The notes under the pieces were generated by a model. The model saw only the letters and a list, made by a program, of their open reading frames with translations, ran no database searches and was not told where the DNA came from. Position numbers and translations under genes: made by a program. Positions 10,887 to 23,850 of a DNA stretch of 64,000 bases are shown piece after piece (positions within the stretch are counted from its first letter, which is position 1; each line of letters starts with the position of its first letter). Location of the stretch: NCBI GenBank assembly GCA_032164245.1, contig JAVMKO010000001.1, positions 169,561,434 through 169,625,433 on the forward strand, given 5' to 3'. Source of the DNA: Sternotherus odoratus. Its lineage: Eukaryota; Chordata; Testudines; Kinosternidae.

Positions 10887-12592
10887 GGAACAGAATTCTC
10901 TCTTCTGTACTAGAACACCAACCTGAACATTTAACTGTGCTAGGTCTGCACTGTTGAGACTTCCTTTGTAGTGAAGAGCTGGCCCTAAGTCAGGTGGTCA
11001 TTCACTCTTCAAATTCAGAAAAATCTTCATTCTATTACTTTGCTACGTCATTCATATAAAGTGTCATCCAAGTAGGGTGGAAACAGGGAACACCCATGCA
11101 ACTAGCAACCATGTACTAACTATTGTTAAGCAACCATGGAGTCAACCATGTTATAATCTTGAATAAAAGCATTGTATAACTGATGCCTCATGGACAGTTA
11201 TGAAGAGGGTTGCTATTTGAAACGTCCCCGCCACAGATACCATTAAATTGTTTTTCCCCTTTTAAAAGACCATTTATAAACCAGTTCTCAGAATTACTAT
11301 TCCATGGTCTCTGAATTCTTGTGCACAGTGAGAGATCACAGTATGTACTGGTCTGGAAATATCAGTAATGTCATTGAGCAGGGGCATCTATTTGTAGGCT
11401 ACAGCCAAGTCTCTGTCTGAGAGGCTTTTCAAGTTTTTTCACTTTTCATAATTTTCAAAGTTTTGATTGAGATAGTACAAGAATGTTAGAAACTCTGGTG
11501 AAGCATTTAATATGGAATGAAAATGAACTTGCCATTACCTCATAGATTCACTGGCACCAGTGGGTGGGGTTACTGATTTTTACCAACTCTATGTGTGTTA
11601 GGAAGTTTGACAGTTGAGAAATAATGTTGAAGCTCAGACAAGAAAAAAAGGCAATACAGAATAAAAATAAGAGAAGCCCTCCTATTCAGCTGCTCATGAG
11701 TCATAGCTAAGCTGAGAGGATTTCTTCTAGGGGAATTTATTTTTTCATCTGATTTTTATGCTAAATCCAGTACTGAAGTCATCCATTCTCTGTATAATCA
11801 AAATCACTTCGACATCAGTCAATTGTAGAGTCACAAATATGGATCTGACTTCTGGTAAGATATGCTTAGAGGGGGGAAATGTACCTAAAATGTTAGACAT
11901 GTACATATAATCTGTAGATACACATGTGCCTTTGAAACATATGGTACCTAGGTTCCAAAATGAGAAGGAGATTGAGGAACACTTACATGAGAACTCATAA
12001 ATTCCCTTTATTTTAGCCTTATTAAGGTTTTTATTTTTTCACGGTCTCTTATGATGCTGGCTATATAAGCCATTCTGTCATTATAGTTCAGTGTAACACT
12101 TCAGTTGCTAGAGAAATTATCGGAATCCTATTAACTATTAGAAGACACTAGCGCGCTCACACATGTATATGTGGATTCATTCTCCACCGTCTAATAAGAT
12201 CTTAAATCCTGGAACTTTTTTTGTGTGTGGGAGGGCACACAGCCCACATTATTAGAAGTTTCTTATTACTTATGGTTTTGCTCGCCTCTTTGGAGGCCTG
12301 TTCAGTTGAACTCATCGTATTGGGCTGTATACGAAGAGGATCTGAAAATAATACAGAGAAACTTAATACATTGTAATAAGTGCACTAATGTGTTAGATCT
12401 CTAAATCTAATCCTAATATTTTAAATTAGTTGTTTGAGGGGAAACTATTTAATCATTATGAGGGTTGCAAATAAGTTTTTAAGTATTCAACAGAACTGTT
12501 CTTTAGCATTATTAATGGAGCTGTGCTCAGTGACTGCTACTATTTATCAGTAACATGTAATAACCAGTTCTTCTCGTTTTGTGCCTGGGAAG

Positions 12593-12704
12593 GTAATGGA
12601 TCTGCTTCATGCTATGGGTCCAGAGACAGTGGTGATCACAAGCTCAGACCTACAGGGTTCTCTAGGAAGTGACTTCCTAATTGCACTAGGGAGCCAAAGG
12701 AAAA
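12593..12704 (+). CDS. PDXK: PDXK exon, residues ~171-207
   Basis: A 112-bp exon in phase 0, ending with one base of a split threonine codon. It encodes [20 protein letters not shown] and then [17 protein letters not shown]. The TSSDL segment contains T186 and S187, which bind ATP in the mammalian enzyme. The donor is a perfect GTAAGT at 12705. The acceptor is AAG (CTGGGAAG|GTAATG) rather than the commoner CAG. The open frame continues to 13114, but that is intron read-through with no kinase similarity. Confidence 0.94.
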
Positions 12705-13709
12705 GTAAGTCATGGTCTTGTTTTATCGAACAGCTCGCTCCATTTGTTTCTGTTGCTTTGAAAATAAATCACTCCATGAAAACAGCCTGGAGTACATGGG
12801 AACAGCTCAATCATATGGATTCAGACGCCTGCAGTGGTGGTGGGGTGGGAAGATGGAAACTTAAGATGCTTGTCAGTGAAGAAGAAAAATTGCACTGTCC
12901 TCTTGACAAAATAGATTGTAAACAACCTGGACGGGAACAATTTGTTTCTTTCTTTCCTAAGCCTTTTTTCTCTCCACATCTCCCTTGTCTTCTGATAGCA
13001 CCAAGCACTGTCTGTGCTCGGTACATTGTGGTTGAATGCTCTCATATTAAAGGAGTGCTGCTGAGGAGCATGGCACATAATCCCATTTTCTTATTTGCTC
13101 CTATGAGATTGTAAATGTAGAGATTGCGTGCTGGGCTGCCAAAAGAAACAAGTTGGATTACAGTTTAAGAAATACAAACCAAATGTAGACGTGATTGGTG
13201 TTTCTTGGCACCACCTAAAAATTCTAGTCTACTAAATGGACCGTAAGCTGCTTTTTCATTAATGTTGTAATCATGGGCCAGGTACAGACTTCTCTGTTTT
13301 TCATTGTGGCCTGTGGCTGCCCTTACATTTAAAACCGAGATGCAACCTAGAGATACTAAGTGTTCCAGCACATGCTGCTTCGTCGTGGTTTGAGCAACTT
13401 CCAGATTCACTATACATATCGAACCAGCTGCCAGTAGGTCAAGATGGAGAAATACATGCTGGGACCTATGCACACGGTGACTTGCACTCCTGTAGGGAAG
13501 ATGATGGCCTTAACTATCTCTTCCAAATTATGAGGGGCACTCACACTGTAGATGTGACTCCCAAATGGGCAAAGTTTGGAGAAAAGTAGTTTGAAAGAGC
13601 TGGTATATAGTTTCAAACTTTTAAAGCTCCTCCTAAGGAACTGCTGACTTAGTATCAAGCACTGCAGTAATAATTGCCTTTCACATTTTAGTAAGTATTG
13701 TATTAGTAG

Positions 13710-14325
13710 CAGGGCCGGCGACGGGGGGACAAGGGGGACAACTGTACCAGGCCCCGGACTTCAGGGGCCCCCCCTGAAGTCTGGGGCGGGCCTGGTACAC
13801 CGCTGTACCCCCTTGTCTCCGGGCCTGCACAGCAAGGCCTGGCTCCGGGCAGCCGCTGCGGTGCTCATCAGCCCCCTCCCCCGGCCCCCAGCAGCCTCCC
13901 CCGACCCCCTTTGCTTCTCCCGGCCGGGCCACACAGAGCCCCAGCGCGCTCTGCGGCCCCAGAGGGGGAGAGCGCATCCGGGGCAAGGGGGGCATGTCCT
14001 GCCTCTGCTTGGGGCAGGGGCTGCCGGGCTCCCTCCTCCCCACCCAGCAGCATTAGCGGGCGCCAGGGAGCAAGCCGGTCATGCTGGCGGGGGGCACCGT
14101 GCCCCTTCCGTGGTCAGAACAGGGCCGGGGGGGCCCCGCAGGCGGCGGGAGACCGGCCGGGGGGGCCCCGCAGGCGGCGGGAGACCGGCCAGGGGGGCCC
14201 CGCAGGCGGCGGGAGACTGGCCGCGGGGGGGCCTGCGGGGGGGGGGGGGCATGGGCGGCGGGAGACCGGGGGGGGGGCACAAACGATCAGCGTATGGGGC
14301 CCCAAAATTTCTGTCGCCGGCCCTG
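13710..14325 (+). mobile_element. Non-autonomous hAT transposon, copy 1
   Basis: Terminal inverted repeats CAGGGCCGGCGAC and GTCGCCGGCCCTG bound a 616-bp element, flanked by a perfect 8-bp target duplication ATTAGTAG at 13702-13709 and 14326-14333. An 8-bp duplication and CAGGG ends are hallmarks of the hAT superfamily. Next to the left end is an imperfect hairpin built from CCCCGGACTTCAGGGG and its complement. The interior is extremely GC-rich and has a roughly 33-bp tandem repeat (CAGGCGGCGGGAGACCGGCC units, about 14120-14265). There is no transposase. The frames up to 188 codons in it are compositional artefacts. A longer relative lies at 51693-53633. Confidence 0.9.
14120..14265. repeat. 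GC-rich minisatellite inside hAT copy 1
   Basis: About four copies of a unit near 33 bp, GGCGGGAGACCGGCC preceded by runs of G and CCCCGCA. G runs of 6 to 10 bases make G-quadruplex formation plausible on the + strand. Confidence 0.8.
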
Positions 14326-14375
14326 ATTAGTAGCAGGGAGAGGTTCTATTTCTTAACAGTGTGTCTGCCTTCCAG

Positions 14376-14512
14376 CTAGAGCGGATGGCACTAAGGTGAC
14401 CCAGAGAATTCGAATGGAGTCTCCTAAAGTGGATGCTGATTTCGTTGGAACTGGAGACTTGTTTGCTGCGATGCTCTTGGCCTGGACGCACAAACATCCA
14501 AATAATCTTAAG
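14376..14512 (+). CDS. PDXK: PDXK exon, residues ~208-253 (catalytic GTGD)
   Basis: A 137-bp exon between a CTGCCTTCCAG acceptor and a GTGTGA donor at 14513. Two bases complete threonine 208. The exon then encodes a 45-residue segment that includes [20 protein letters not shown] and [16 protein letters not shown]. The GTGD motif carries the catalytic base, aspartate 235 by counting back from the stop codon, which deprotonates the 5'-hydroxyl of the pyridoxal substrate. The glycine-rich VGTGD loop also helps form the anion hole. The first ten residues ([10 protein letters not shown]) are the least conserved part, which fits the flexible lid region of the family. The exon lies 50 bp downstream of a hAT insertion. 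Confidence 0.96.
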
Positions 14513-15230
14513 GTGTGAGAGAGGTTGTTTTTTTCTGGCAGAAAACTGCTTTAATAAATGAATTCTTTCATTTTATTATTGTTAGATACAGAATATAGAT
14601 ACAGAATGCAGGATAGACAATATTTCGAATACAGAATAAACTTCTTGCAAAAGGGTGAGCTGTTCCCCTGACCAAATTTAATCTCTGGGACACTTAACAT
14701 TATACATACTTTAAAATGTTCCCTATTGATCTAGTTCTCTCCCCCCAAAAACCCACTCATTTTTGAGTAGTGTTGTTTGGTGATTGAATTTTAGTGATGG
14801 CTGATGAGGTGTCTTTCTCTGCACTGTCTGTAAAAGTATTTGGGGATTCTACCAAATCAAAGATACTCTATACATTAAAAATATTTGGTGTTTAGCCTTG
14901 GTTCATAACTGATTTTTACAGTCCTGGCTCTTATCAGAATAAGGGTCCTGCGCGCTGATTATTTCTTACTTTTTAATTTTGAAGACTGTGTCCATAATTT
15001 GGATCCTTTTGCTCCTACATTATTGAGAGATTCTCTACAGCTTTTTACACTATGCATTAAATTCAGCTGCCAGCTTGTATGTGCTTTATAGAGTTGAGAT
15101 AAAAACAACTCATTGACTCTTGTTAACCTTCAGCTCAATCAATCTGAACATTATGGTCCAAAGCACTGCGACGAACTTGTGTGATTGGAATGTTGGTAAA
15201 GCCTAAATGTGTATGTATATTTAATTGCAG
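14513..15230 (+). other. PDXK: PDXK intron
   Basis: 718-bp AT-rich intron with a short tandem duplication around 14587-14635 (ACAGAATA units). No mobile element recognised. Confidence 0.8.
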
Positions 15231-15297
15231 GTGGCATGTGAAAAGACTGTATCTGCTATGCAGCACGTTCTGCAAAGGACCATCAAGTGTGCAAAGG
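15231..15297 (+). CDS. PDXK: PDXK exon, residues ~254-276
   Basis: A 67-bp exon encoding [20 protein letters not shown] and AK, ending with one base of a split alanine codon. This is the conserved C-terminal helix of pyridoxal kinase. The acceptor is TTAATTGCAG and the donor is GTAATC at 15298. The phases join exactly to both neighbouring exons. Confidence 0.94.
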
Positions 15298-16066
15298 GTA
15301 ATCGTTTTACACCCTGTTCCTGAATTTACTCTGTTCACATCCTCATTGGAACAAACATTCTGGAAACTTGTTTTCAGCACTAAATATGGCCTATTATTAG
15401 ATTACATCCACAAAACAGAATTTAGGGAATTCTAGCACCGGTGTTTTTACTGCTGTATCCTCTAACCCTGTTCTAGATGACAGTGGTAAAAATGTGCTGG
15501 CCAATCTACAGTAGTGCTGCACTTGTGGTGGGACTGCATTACTATTAGAGCAAGAGTAGGAGAATTTGAGGAAAATGCTGAGTGTAATGGAGGAGGGAGC
15601 CTTACCTTTTTCCATTTTTGGATGCACCAGCTGCCTCAGTTATCCTTTTCTATGTCTGTTAGGAATCGGATGGATTTCTCAACTTTTAATGAGTGGTGAA
15701 ATTCTGTCTTATGCTAGCTAAATAAATTATTCTTCAAACTGTCTTCTCTTGGGAGTCCCAGTAGGATCCAAAGTAGGATCCAAAGAGGAGTTGAGGGCTT
15801 GGGAGTCCCAGTAGGATCCAAAGAGGAGTTGAGGGCTCTCAGAACGTCTCAGGAGCAGTCTCTAGATAATGGTGGAGCTGCAGAAGTACTTGAGATGGGA
15901 GGATAGGGAAACAACAATGTGCTGTATACTCTCTGGTGAAGGCAATGGGCATTAGTAGCACATTGGATGAGAAGAGAAAAAAGGAATGATGGGGACGGGA
16001 CAGAAATATTATTCATTCTTTTTGTGTGTGTTTGTTTATTATTGACACTTCAATATCTTCTTTTAG
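15298..16066 (+). other. PDXK: PDXK last intron
   Basis: 769-bp intron. It contains a local tandem duplication at 15748-15837 in which GGGAGTCCCAGTAGGATCCA and the following 30 bases occur twice. The first unit carries an extra 13-bp internal repeat. Nothing else recognised. Confidence 0.8.
15748..15837. repeat. Local tandem duplication
   Basis: Two near-identical units of about 38 to 51 bp, beginning CTTGGGAGTCCCAGTAGGAT. The first unit has an additional GTAGGATCCAAAG. The near-identity suggests a recent replication-slippage event. Confidence 0.85.
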
Positions 16067-16179
16067 CACATGCTGGAAAAGGAAACAAACCTAGCCCAGC
16101 CCAACTGGAATTGAGAATGGTCCAAAGCAAAAAGGACATAGAAAACCCGGAGATAATAATAAAAGCTACTGAGTTATAA
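16067..16179 (+). CDS. PDXK: PDXK terminal coding exon, residues ~276-312 and stop
   Basis: Two bases complete alanine 276, then 36 codons and a TAA stop at 16177-16179. The peptide includes [20 protein letters not shown] and [16 protein letters not shown]. The [16 protein letters not shown] signature and the C-terminal ATxL ending identify the carboxyl end of vertebrate PDXK. The acceptor is CTTCTTTTAG. Counting back from this stop makes the protein the same length as the usual 312-residue enzyme over the visible part. Confidence 0.95.
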
Positions 16180-19100
16180 AGGCTGTGTGTCTCCCAATAA
16201 CGCACAATGTATTGATGTCCTCTTTTTCTTTCCTGTAAATTGTAATGTTTGCCTTAGATCTGTGAGAGAAACCTGACTTCCATGAAATAGTGCCCTGCGT
16301 AGGCAGATATCCACAATCAAACATATGTGCTGGCCTTCCTTGGTTTAAGGGGGGAAAAAAAAGTGAGTAATAAAACTTACTCCCAGATATCAAAATGGCT
16401 GTCAAATTCACTCAGTCTGTGTACCATAGGCAAGAGAATACACAGATTCCTCGCCAAAGACTTTGGGTATGAATTTGCTAGTGGAATGACTGACTGACTG
16501 GCGTATATATTGTAGCAAAGCATCTAGTGCCAATTTCATTAGCTACCTACTCCCTTAGCTGAAGGCATTTGGCAGCTTATTGTGGTATTCACTATCTCAA
16601 CTGCCGTACAACTCAGTAGGGTTGAAATTGCACACAACTTCAGGCTGTGTATAGAGAGCAGTTTGGAGATATTTAGCATTAGGTGCTCTGCAGAGGTCTT
16701 GAAGTATCATTTCACATTGCTAATAACTTTTCCTGTTTCTGGCCTATGAATGAATATGTGATTCCAATTTCTATAGGTGCTAATCCCTTTATTTCCTGTG
16801 ACCACAAGTATCCACATCACATTGTCCCCTGTTCCACTCTAGAAAAGATCAATGTTACTAGTCTAATTAGCCAGTCGTAGCACCAAGTAGAAATTTGTAA
16901 TTCTACATCTGGGTCCAAATTTAATTCCTTTTTTATTAAGACTTCAAGACAAAGCTTTAAGAAAGGGAGATAATCTGGCTACCTTTTGTAAAGTAACCCT
17001 ATTAGTATTCTAATGGATAGTAAGCCATTGGGATTTTGAAAACATTCATTATTTGTTGAGGGCAGTTTACCCTTTATGTACGGTTCACTTTAGAGGGTGC
17101 ACGTACTAAATAAAAATGAGCACTGTACAACAGGTTCATCAGTAAAGCACTAAATAGTGACCATTTGCCTGAAGACATAAGTAGAGAGATTAGTTTGGTC
17201 ATAATACCACTCTTCAAACAGTTTCATGATCTGAATTTTACTGAATTATTTTATGCTTGCTCTCCAAAACAAATAGAAATTTTTAAATGTGTGCTGCAGG
17301 ATGTTCAGAAGTATGTAAGGATCTATACTACTGCTTATTATCATCCATAGTACCGAAGTACTTTAGTATAAAGTTCCTACTGATCTAGTTTTTCCCTCCT
17401 TCCATGGAGGCAGCTGAGGAATTTTTATTGGTTAACTTTTTTTCTATCAGAATCCTGTTCCCTGAAGTGCTCTCAGAATGGGCTTCTTGACCATTTCTGG
17501 CCTTTGGGTGCTGATTAGGCAGTGGGGAATATTCCTGAGAGATTGATGATCACAGGCATTGCAAGTTCTCTGCACCTCTGAGAATGAGACCGAGTGTGTT
17601 GTATGTGCCCAAACCTGTAAGCACAGTCTGTGAGCTTGATTTGTTCATTCTTGCACACACACAGATACAAATTGCATCCTCTTGCACTAGCAGAGAGCAG
17701 TTGTGCATTGAGGGAGATGCTAACAGGAGGGCAATTTAAGTTCCATCCACTCTCTGAAGCTGCCCAGAAAAAGCACTTGATCTGTATTTCAATAATACAA
17801 CTCCAAGGGCTTTTCACTTACTTTTCAACACAAATAAATTTTTACCACTGCCAAGTGCTAATCGCTTAGTGGCCATGTAGCCCACCCTAGGGTTATTTTA
17901 TTTCACTTTTTTAAACTCATAACATTTCATTTTGACATTTGCAGGAGTTCCCATAGACTTGGGAAGCTATGAGCAACAGACGGTTGATCCATCTCTTCAT
18001 ACAATGATTCTTTAAGTAGCTTCCCAGTGTTAAGCTTATAGGACTAGACCCTATAGAATTTTCAACTTTTCTGTAGCTTAGTGAGAAATTCCTGTTCCTC
18101 ATGCCAGGGTATTAAAAAGAGTGGTTCATAATCCTCTTCTTTTTTGAAAAGCAGCAGTAACAATATAGATCCATCAAGCTTCTTGCCATCAAGAGAGCAT
18201 AGTTATGGCAAGCTTGCGATAAGATGCTAGAAAAGGAGTCCCTTTTGGTGTGCAAGAGCAAATACATTGGTTTGTGCTTCTAGAAAAAAGGGAGGGGTTA
18301 ATATGGAAAAAGGAATAATCGATTCAGTGAAGAGATTAATAAATTAAATGACAATTCAATACAGAATTTTTATCGGTAAAACATAGTCAAAATGAATTTT
18401 CCTATGGAGCACAACGAAGACAAGCTAATAAGAGGCGCGTGTGACTTGCCATAGCAGCTTGGACCTGTGGTCTAAATCACATATTCAGACCTCAGGAGTG
18501 GCCTGTGCCTGATGCTTCAGAGGGAGACAGACCCCCCCCAACCCCACCCCATCCCCTCCAGTAGTGCCCTTCTGCTTTAATATCTGTGAGGAATTGACAC
18601 AATACCCACAAGAAATCAGAGGGAAACCTGGACCTTAAAGACCTGAAAATGCAGAAGTGAACTTGGAGAAGTTCAGTTATGAACTGGCCACAATTTGCAG
18701 CCACTACACTCTACCATCTTCTGTTGAAGTCAATGGGAGATGCTCATATGCTATCTGAATAAGTTCCCACCATGATATTCTTTCCATGACTTTAATTAGA
18801 TGCATCAGCTGTAGAAGCAGGCTCAATGTCTAATAATTGAAGAAGCATTGAGAAACTGACTGTAAGTGCACATTGTAGTTACCTTGTAACATTGTACATT
18901 GTAGTCACAACATATGGACAAAGGTATTTTTAAATGTTAAAGCAATTCATATAACTTGCAGGCATTTTTACCAGTGAAATGTTATGCAGCACCTTTTCCT
19001 CGTGTTTTTAGAACAAACTGTGTGTGCCACACTGCACAAACTCAAAGCAATCGAATCATTCTTTTATTCCCCCTTCTCTTCTCTTCTCTTGGATGTAACA

Positions 19101-19916
19101 TCCATGAAGGTTCCACTGATACAGAAATTACACTTACTTCCAGAGCAGCTAGGAAACAGCTCAGTATTCACTCTGGCCTTTAGCATAATTGTCCATTATC
19201 CATTTAAAGGAAATGAGTCTATCAAAGCGGTCAAGTCTTATCCACTTGCAGATCCTTATACAAGAAAAGCTGTCAAACTAAAATGAGTGTCTCTGGTTGC
19301 AGAGGTACAAGCAACTTGGCAGAGAGCAGTACATTCAATCATTCTGTTTAGTGATTTTCCTCTGTCAACAAAATGGAAGGCTGGTGCTACTTGATCTAAT
19401 TAATTTGTGTTTGAACCCGTTTTCTGTAATGAACAACTTTGTGTGCAGCCATTTTGATTATTATAGTTTCACTTATTTGGGGAGCCTTATGCAGAATGGA
19501 CCAAAACTCTTCAAAAATTAATTATCTAGTCTATTCTGGGCCGGAACCCAACCTTTTTGTGCATAGAATTTCTGCTGACTTCCTTGAAAGATACATGCAT
19601 ATTGACACTTTAAAGTTTTTTTAAAAGAAGTGTTGTGGAAGTTTATTCATGCTTGGCATACATACACTTTTTGGAAATCTGCATTAAAATTGGTAATGTA
19701 GATGTTCATTTGCTGATTTATATTTAAAAAGCAAGAAATCTATAATCCACATACTATCCAAAAGAATTGGAGGACCAAGGTTTCTAGCTAAAAATACTGC
19801 CTTGTTAAGAGTATCCTATACGTATCTGGATTGGTTGATGTTAATTCGTTGTCTGATACTGTTGCAGTGATTGTGTTAGTCTATTTTATTTTATGATATG
19901 TGGCAAGAAAGATTGT

Positions 19917-19922
19917 AATAAA
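19917..19922 (+). promoter_or_regulatory. Candidate proximal poly(A) signal for PDXK
   Basis: AATAAA within TTGTAATAAAAATGTCTA, followed by a T- and G-containing stretch. Use here would give a 3' UTR of about 3.75 kb. Confidence 0.45.
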
Positions 19923-21456
19923 AATGTCTACATTAATATATTGTGCATAAAAATTGTTAGCTCCTATTTTTGAATATGTTGATCATTTCAGAATTAAACA
20001 AAACAAGAACAGTTTGGTAGCATTCCTGAATAAGTGGATTTGATTAAGATTTTATTAGTATCTGAAATAAAGATTAGAGTGGATAAGGGGAAAGCCCACC
20101 TTTGGACACCTAAATAGTCCCAATATAAAACCACAGTACTGGGGCAATACTAAGCTTGTCTTCTGCGCATTTCTTTGAATAACTTTCATAACAGCAGAAA
20201 CTTGCTCGAAGGGTTAAAGCTCACTAATGGAGAGGAGATGACGGACTGTTTTGTACAGGATGTTTAGCTCCATAGCTGCCTGTGAGAGACCTGCATGTTC
20301 CAACTGAACAATGACTCTGGCATTCTGCATCTCCATTCCCATAGACGTGTTATTGAAAGCTAAGGGTGAGAGAGTATTTTGCCCTCATCGGGGATTAGGG
20401 GCTCCAGAGAAAGAACCGCAGTTCATTCCTTGGTCTGCTTCTTGAGCAGTGAAATTGAAGGGAGTGCCGTGCCAGGTCAGGTCCCTGGCCTGTGTCCACA
20501 TTCGGGCCGTTCTGTGAGTGGAAGAAGGCAGACACCCAGTTTAGTGAGAAACTTGGAAGTTCCTCTATTAAATAAGTCACTTCTGCAAAATGCCTGTGCC
20601 AGTCAGAGAGGCTGATTTGGTCACTTAGCCAAATGAAATTGGTGGGCCCCAATTAAATGAAAGAATGACTCCCCTATTCCCCTTTAAAAAGTTAAGTTAT
20701 ACACTGGTATAAAACTAACACATAGTCCAGCTACTTGGAGACCAAAATGTTTCTTGACTGAAGTGTAAACACTAAATAAATCATTTATCTTAAATCAGAT
20801 TGCAGCTTTTAGTTGCTGGCATACCTTTCAATGCCCGTTTAAGTCAATGGAACAGATTTAGTCATTACATGTTTAGAGTAGAATATTTTCAAAAGAAAAA
20901 TGGCTTTTGAAATTACTTTGCTCTGCTCTCGTCTTAGTGTTAACTATTGACAAATGAGACCCTTTATTCGAGGACAGTTTTCTATCCCATAGCATCCAGA
21001 AATAAATCATTTGCTGTGCACAGCAGCTTAAACTCTTGAGTCTGTAATGGTTGTTAAGCTTTGAAATGAGAAATCTCTTAACTTTTAAATGTTTGGGTAA
21101 ATCAATGAATTTATGCGCATTTATATTAGAAGTTTTAAGGTAAACAGGATACCCCGGTGCATATCAGAAATGTGAAAATGTGCGTATTTTACCAGAGAGA
21201 GCCTTGAACACAGATCTTATAGGAATCTGTTGTTTTTAATATACGTCCTCTTTAGAATGAGATCCCAAGCTAGTTGCTCATCGTTTAAATTGAAAGTCAA
21301 AAGGAAACTAGCCAGGAGAGAAGAACATATAAGCAGTATAGCAGCCCCACAACTTCTGTACAGTTAACCAGGAAACCAATCCCAGGCACCAATAGTGACA
21401 CCAAAAAAAGATTCTATGAACTGGCACTTGTTGCTCCAGCTACAAGCTCACTCTGG

Positions 21457-21568
21457 CCTTGATTCAGGAAAGCACTTACATGCTTAACTTCAGTGAGTCT
21501 TGAAGTAAATGGAACGTAAGCATACACGTACAGTTATGCGTGTCTCTGAAGTACTTTCCTGAATAAGG
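21457..21568. mobile_element. Short TIR (MITE-like) element
   Basis: The left end CCTTGATTCAGGAAAGCACT and the right end AAGTACTTTCCTGAATAAGG are inverted copies with about three mismatches, 112 bp apart. The interior contains TACATGCTTAACTTCAGTGA-like phrases that I associate with a common sauropsid MITE. No coding capacity. Confidence 0.6.
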
Positions 21569-23744
21569 ATACATATTCCTCAGTTGGTGCCTCTGGGAGG
21601 CAAAACCCTGAATTTGGAGAGAATAAGATAGCACATTGAAGAAAATACCAACAATATTTGAAGGCTGTGCCATATGTTATCACTGAAATTATCTGTATAA
21701 CTTACATATTGCCTTTATTGTTGCATTACTATTTAGAAAAATCTGTGTCTAGAAGATTGTAGCATATGTACTGTGTATATGTGTTGACGTTTTAGTTGCA
21801 GTGTGGGGGGGAATGAAGAATTTGGGGGCTGGCTGTGCAGGCCTTCAGAATGGGAGCAGAAAGTCTTACGAATTATATTTTTATAGACAGCACTGTTGCT
21901 TCCGGTCCCAGCCGTATCATATCTGCCTCTTCCAGGAACATAACGTTGTGAGGGGAGAGAGCAGAAGGTGGCTACGACATGGTAGGGATAGGACAACCCC
22001 ACCAGCCCTAGACAGATTACAAATAAATAAAATATGCCTTTGAAGTAATATTTTTTTAGTTCTAAATTGTTAAACAGAGAAATATTTACAAGTTAACTTT
22101 CTATGTACTTGACATTTGTGTGGTGTTTCGTACTGAATAGATGACCCTGTTATATGTTTACATTTCTTAAAGATTGTCCTTGGCATATAAAATAAGTAAA
22201 TGAATTGTATGCCAGACAGAGTGCTATGTAATGGAAATGGTTTTAATTTCTGGTGAAAATGTCAGCTTTTATAGTGTTTGTGTATATTCTGGTTGGCTCT
22301 CGTGCATTTTGTTCTTTCTACAGAAAGGCTTTTATGCATAATTGTGGAAGGATGCAGTAGTACAGTAGATGAAGGGCTAAATATTGCTTCCCTACTAATT
22401 TCTGCATTGCTTTTTTTTAAACATCCCAAATTTCAGTTTTGAGTTGCATTAACAAGAATAATAAATAAAGCTGGGGTAAGTTAGAAACTTGTGGATTTTG
22501 ATTTAAGTATGTGTCTGTTGGAGGTGTTGAGGAGAGGAGTCAAGAGAATCAAGGTTAACATGACTGAACTAAAACTGAATGTAGAGCTGACTGGCTTTGT
22601 TTAGCTGCCCATGCTGAATGGAGTGTGAAAAAAGACAAACAGTCTGGATGGAGAAGGGGCTTTTTGGTCAGCAAGTTGTAGTAATCTAAAGTGTTAGGAA
22701 AGTTTTTTTAATGTGGCCTGACTTTAAGAAGAGCCGAGTTACCAATAAATCTCATTCAGTTGGAGTTGTGGGTTTTCCGCTCCTTTGAAGATCAGACCAA
22801 TTCTTTCTTTCTTTAGTGTATTGTTTTTATGTTTAGTTTTTAGGGCTGGGAGAATCGGACAAAAGCAAATCACTTCTAAGTATCAAGAAACTGGTTTGGT
22901 TTTTTTTTTTACATTTAGTTTACAGTACCTCCATGCAGGGGCGAGGAGCTGCCTGCCTAAACAGGGTTGGGGTCCAATGCTGGATGCTTTATTCATATCC
23001 CAGACATATCCATATATATATCATATATACATACGGGTTAGAGAAACTTATCAGCTGCTTTCTCTTTGGAGTTTTTTCGTATCCAGGCCTGACAAAGTGC
23101 TACTTCTGCTTTGTAGAGATAGATAGCAAAGAACTAAAAAACCTGATGGCGCATCTAATCATGTCACATGGGACAGAGGAGGGTTTGCTTTATTCTGTGC
23201 TTTACTGTGTACATACTTAACTCCCACTGGAATCTGTGGGCACAGTCTGTGTGATGAGTCTTGAGGCGAAAATAGAGCCCCTGAGGGATGGCAGTATCAA
23301 AATGCACTTATTTCTGTATCTGCACTGCCCTTTAGGAGGAAATGCAGCAGTTCTTGGGAGCTAGCAGGAATATAGGAACGTGGCTATGCTTTTCACTTAG
23401 TGACAGCTCCCTTTAAGGCAGGGAGTACAGGTTTGTTTTGTTTTATTTTCAAATACAGCCCCCGGGGCCTATTTAAGCATATCATGCATTTGATATTAAA
23501 GCACATGCTTATGTGCTTTGCTGTATTGGGGCCCTCATGGGTCACTTGCTGCCTTTCTAGCCATATGAGACTTCTAATGGCAACATAGTCTTCATGGGCC
23601 CTTAGAGTCACATAGGGGAAATAAATGGAAGGGGCTTGCATACAGCAATCATTTGCACCTCTTTTTGTATACTTCTAAAGGAAAATCAATAACACAGGGG
23701 CAGGATTTTGCACAGTTTTCCTAAGAGCAACAAAAACTTTTAGG

Positions 23745-23850
23745 CACTGATCCTGCAAATAGTCATGTGCATGCTTGTCCTGTTGATGTCAATCGGACCA
23801 TCCACATGCATTAAAGGTTCAGAATGCATTTGCAAGATGTAATGAATATA
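23745..23850. repeat. MITE-like inverted repeat fragment
   Basis: GATCCTGCAAATAGTCATGT at the left and CATTTGCAAGATGTAATG at the right form a diverged inverted pair. The interior has ATGCTTGTCCTGTTGATGTC. The ends are approximate. Confidence 0.35.

Larger units (their letters stand above)
8354..12592 (+). other. PDXK: PDXK intron
   Basis: 4.2-kb intron, the largest wholly inside the window. It contains a microsatellite at its 5' end (8363-8399), two SINE-like insertions (9453-9491 and 10770-10886) and a tRNA-like SINE fragment near 10365-10455. The rest (8400-9430, 10900-12590) is AT-rich and shows nothing I recognise. Confidence 0.8.
12705..14375 (+). other. PDXK: PDXK intron carrying a hAT element
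   Basis: 1.67-kb intron. Its 3' third is a 616-bp hAT element (13710-14325) that ends only 50 bp before the exon. The stretch 12705-13700 shows no recognisable element. Confidence 0.85.

Noticed and set aside
12581..13114. A 177-codon open frame as a separate protein
   Set aside because: It is a PDXK exon (12593-12704) followed by intron sequence.
13813..14379. Long proline/glycine/arginine-rich open frames
   Set aside because: They lie in the GC-rich minisatellite of a hAT element, occur on both strands, and have no family similarity.
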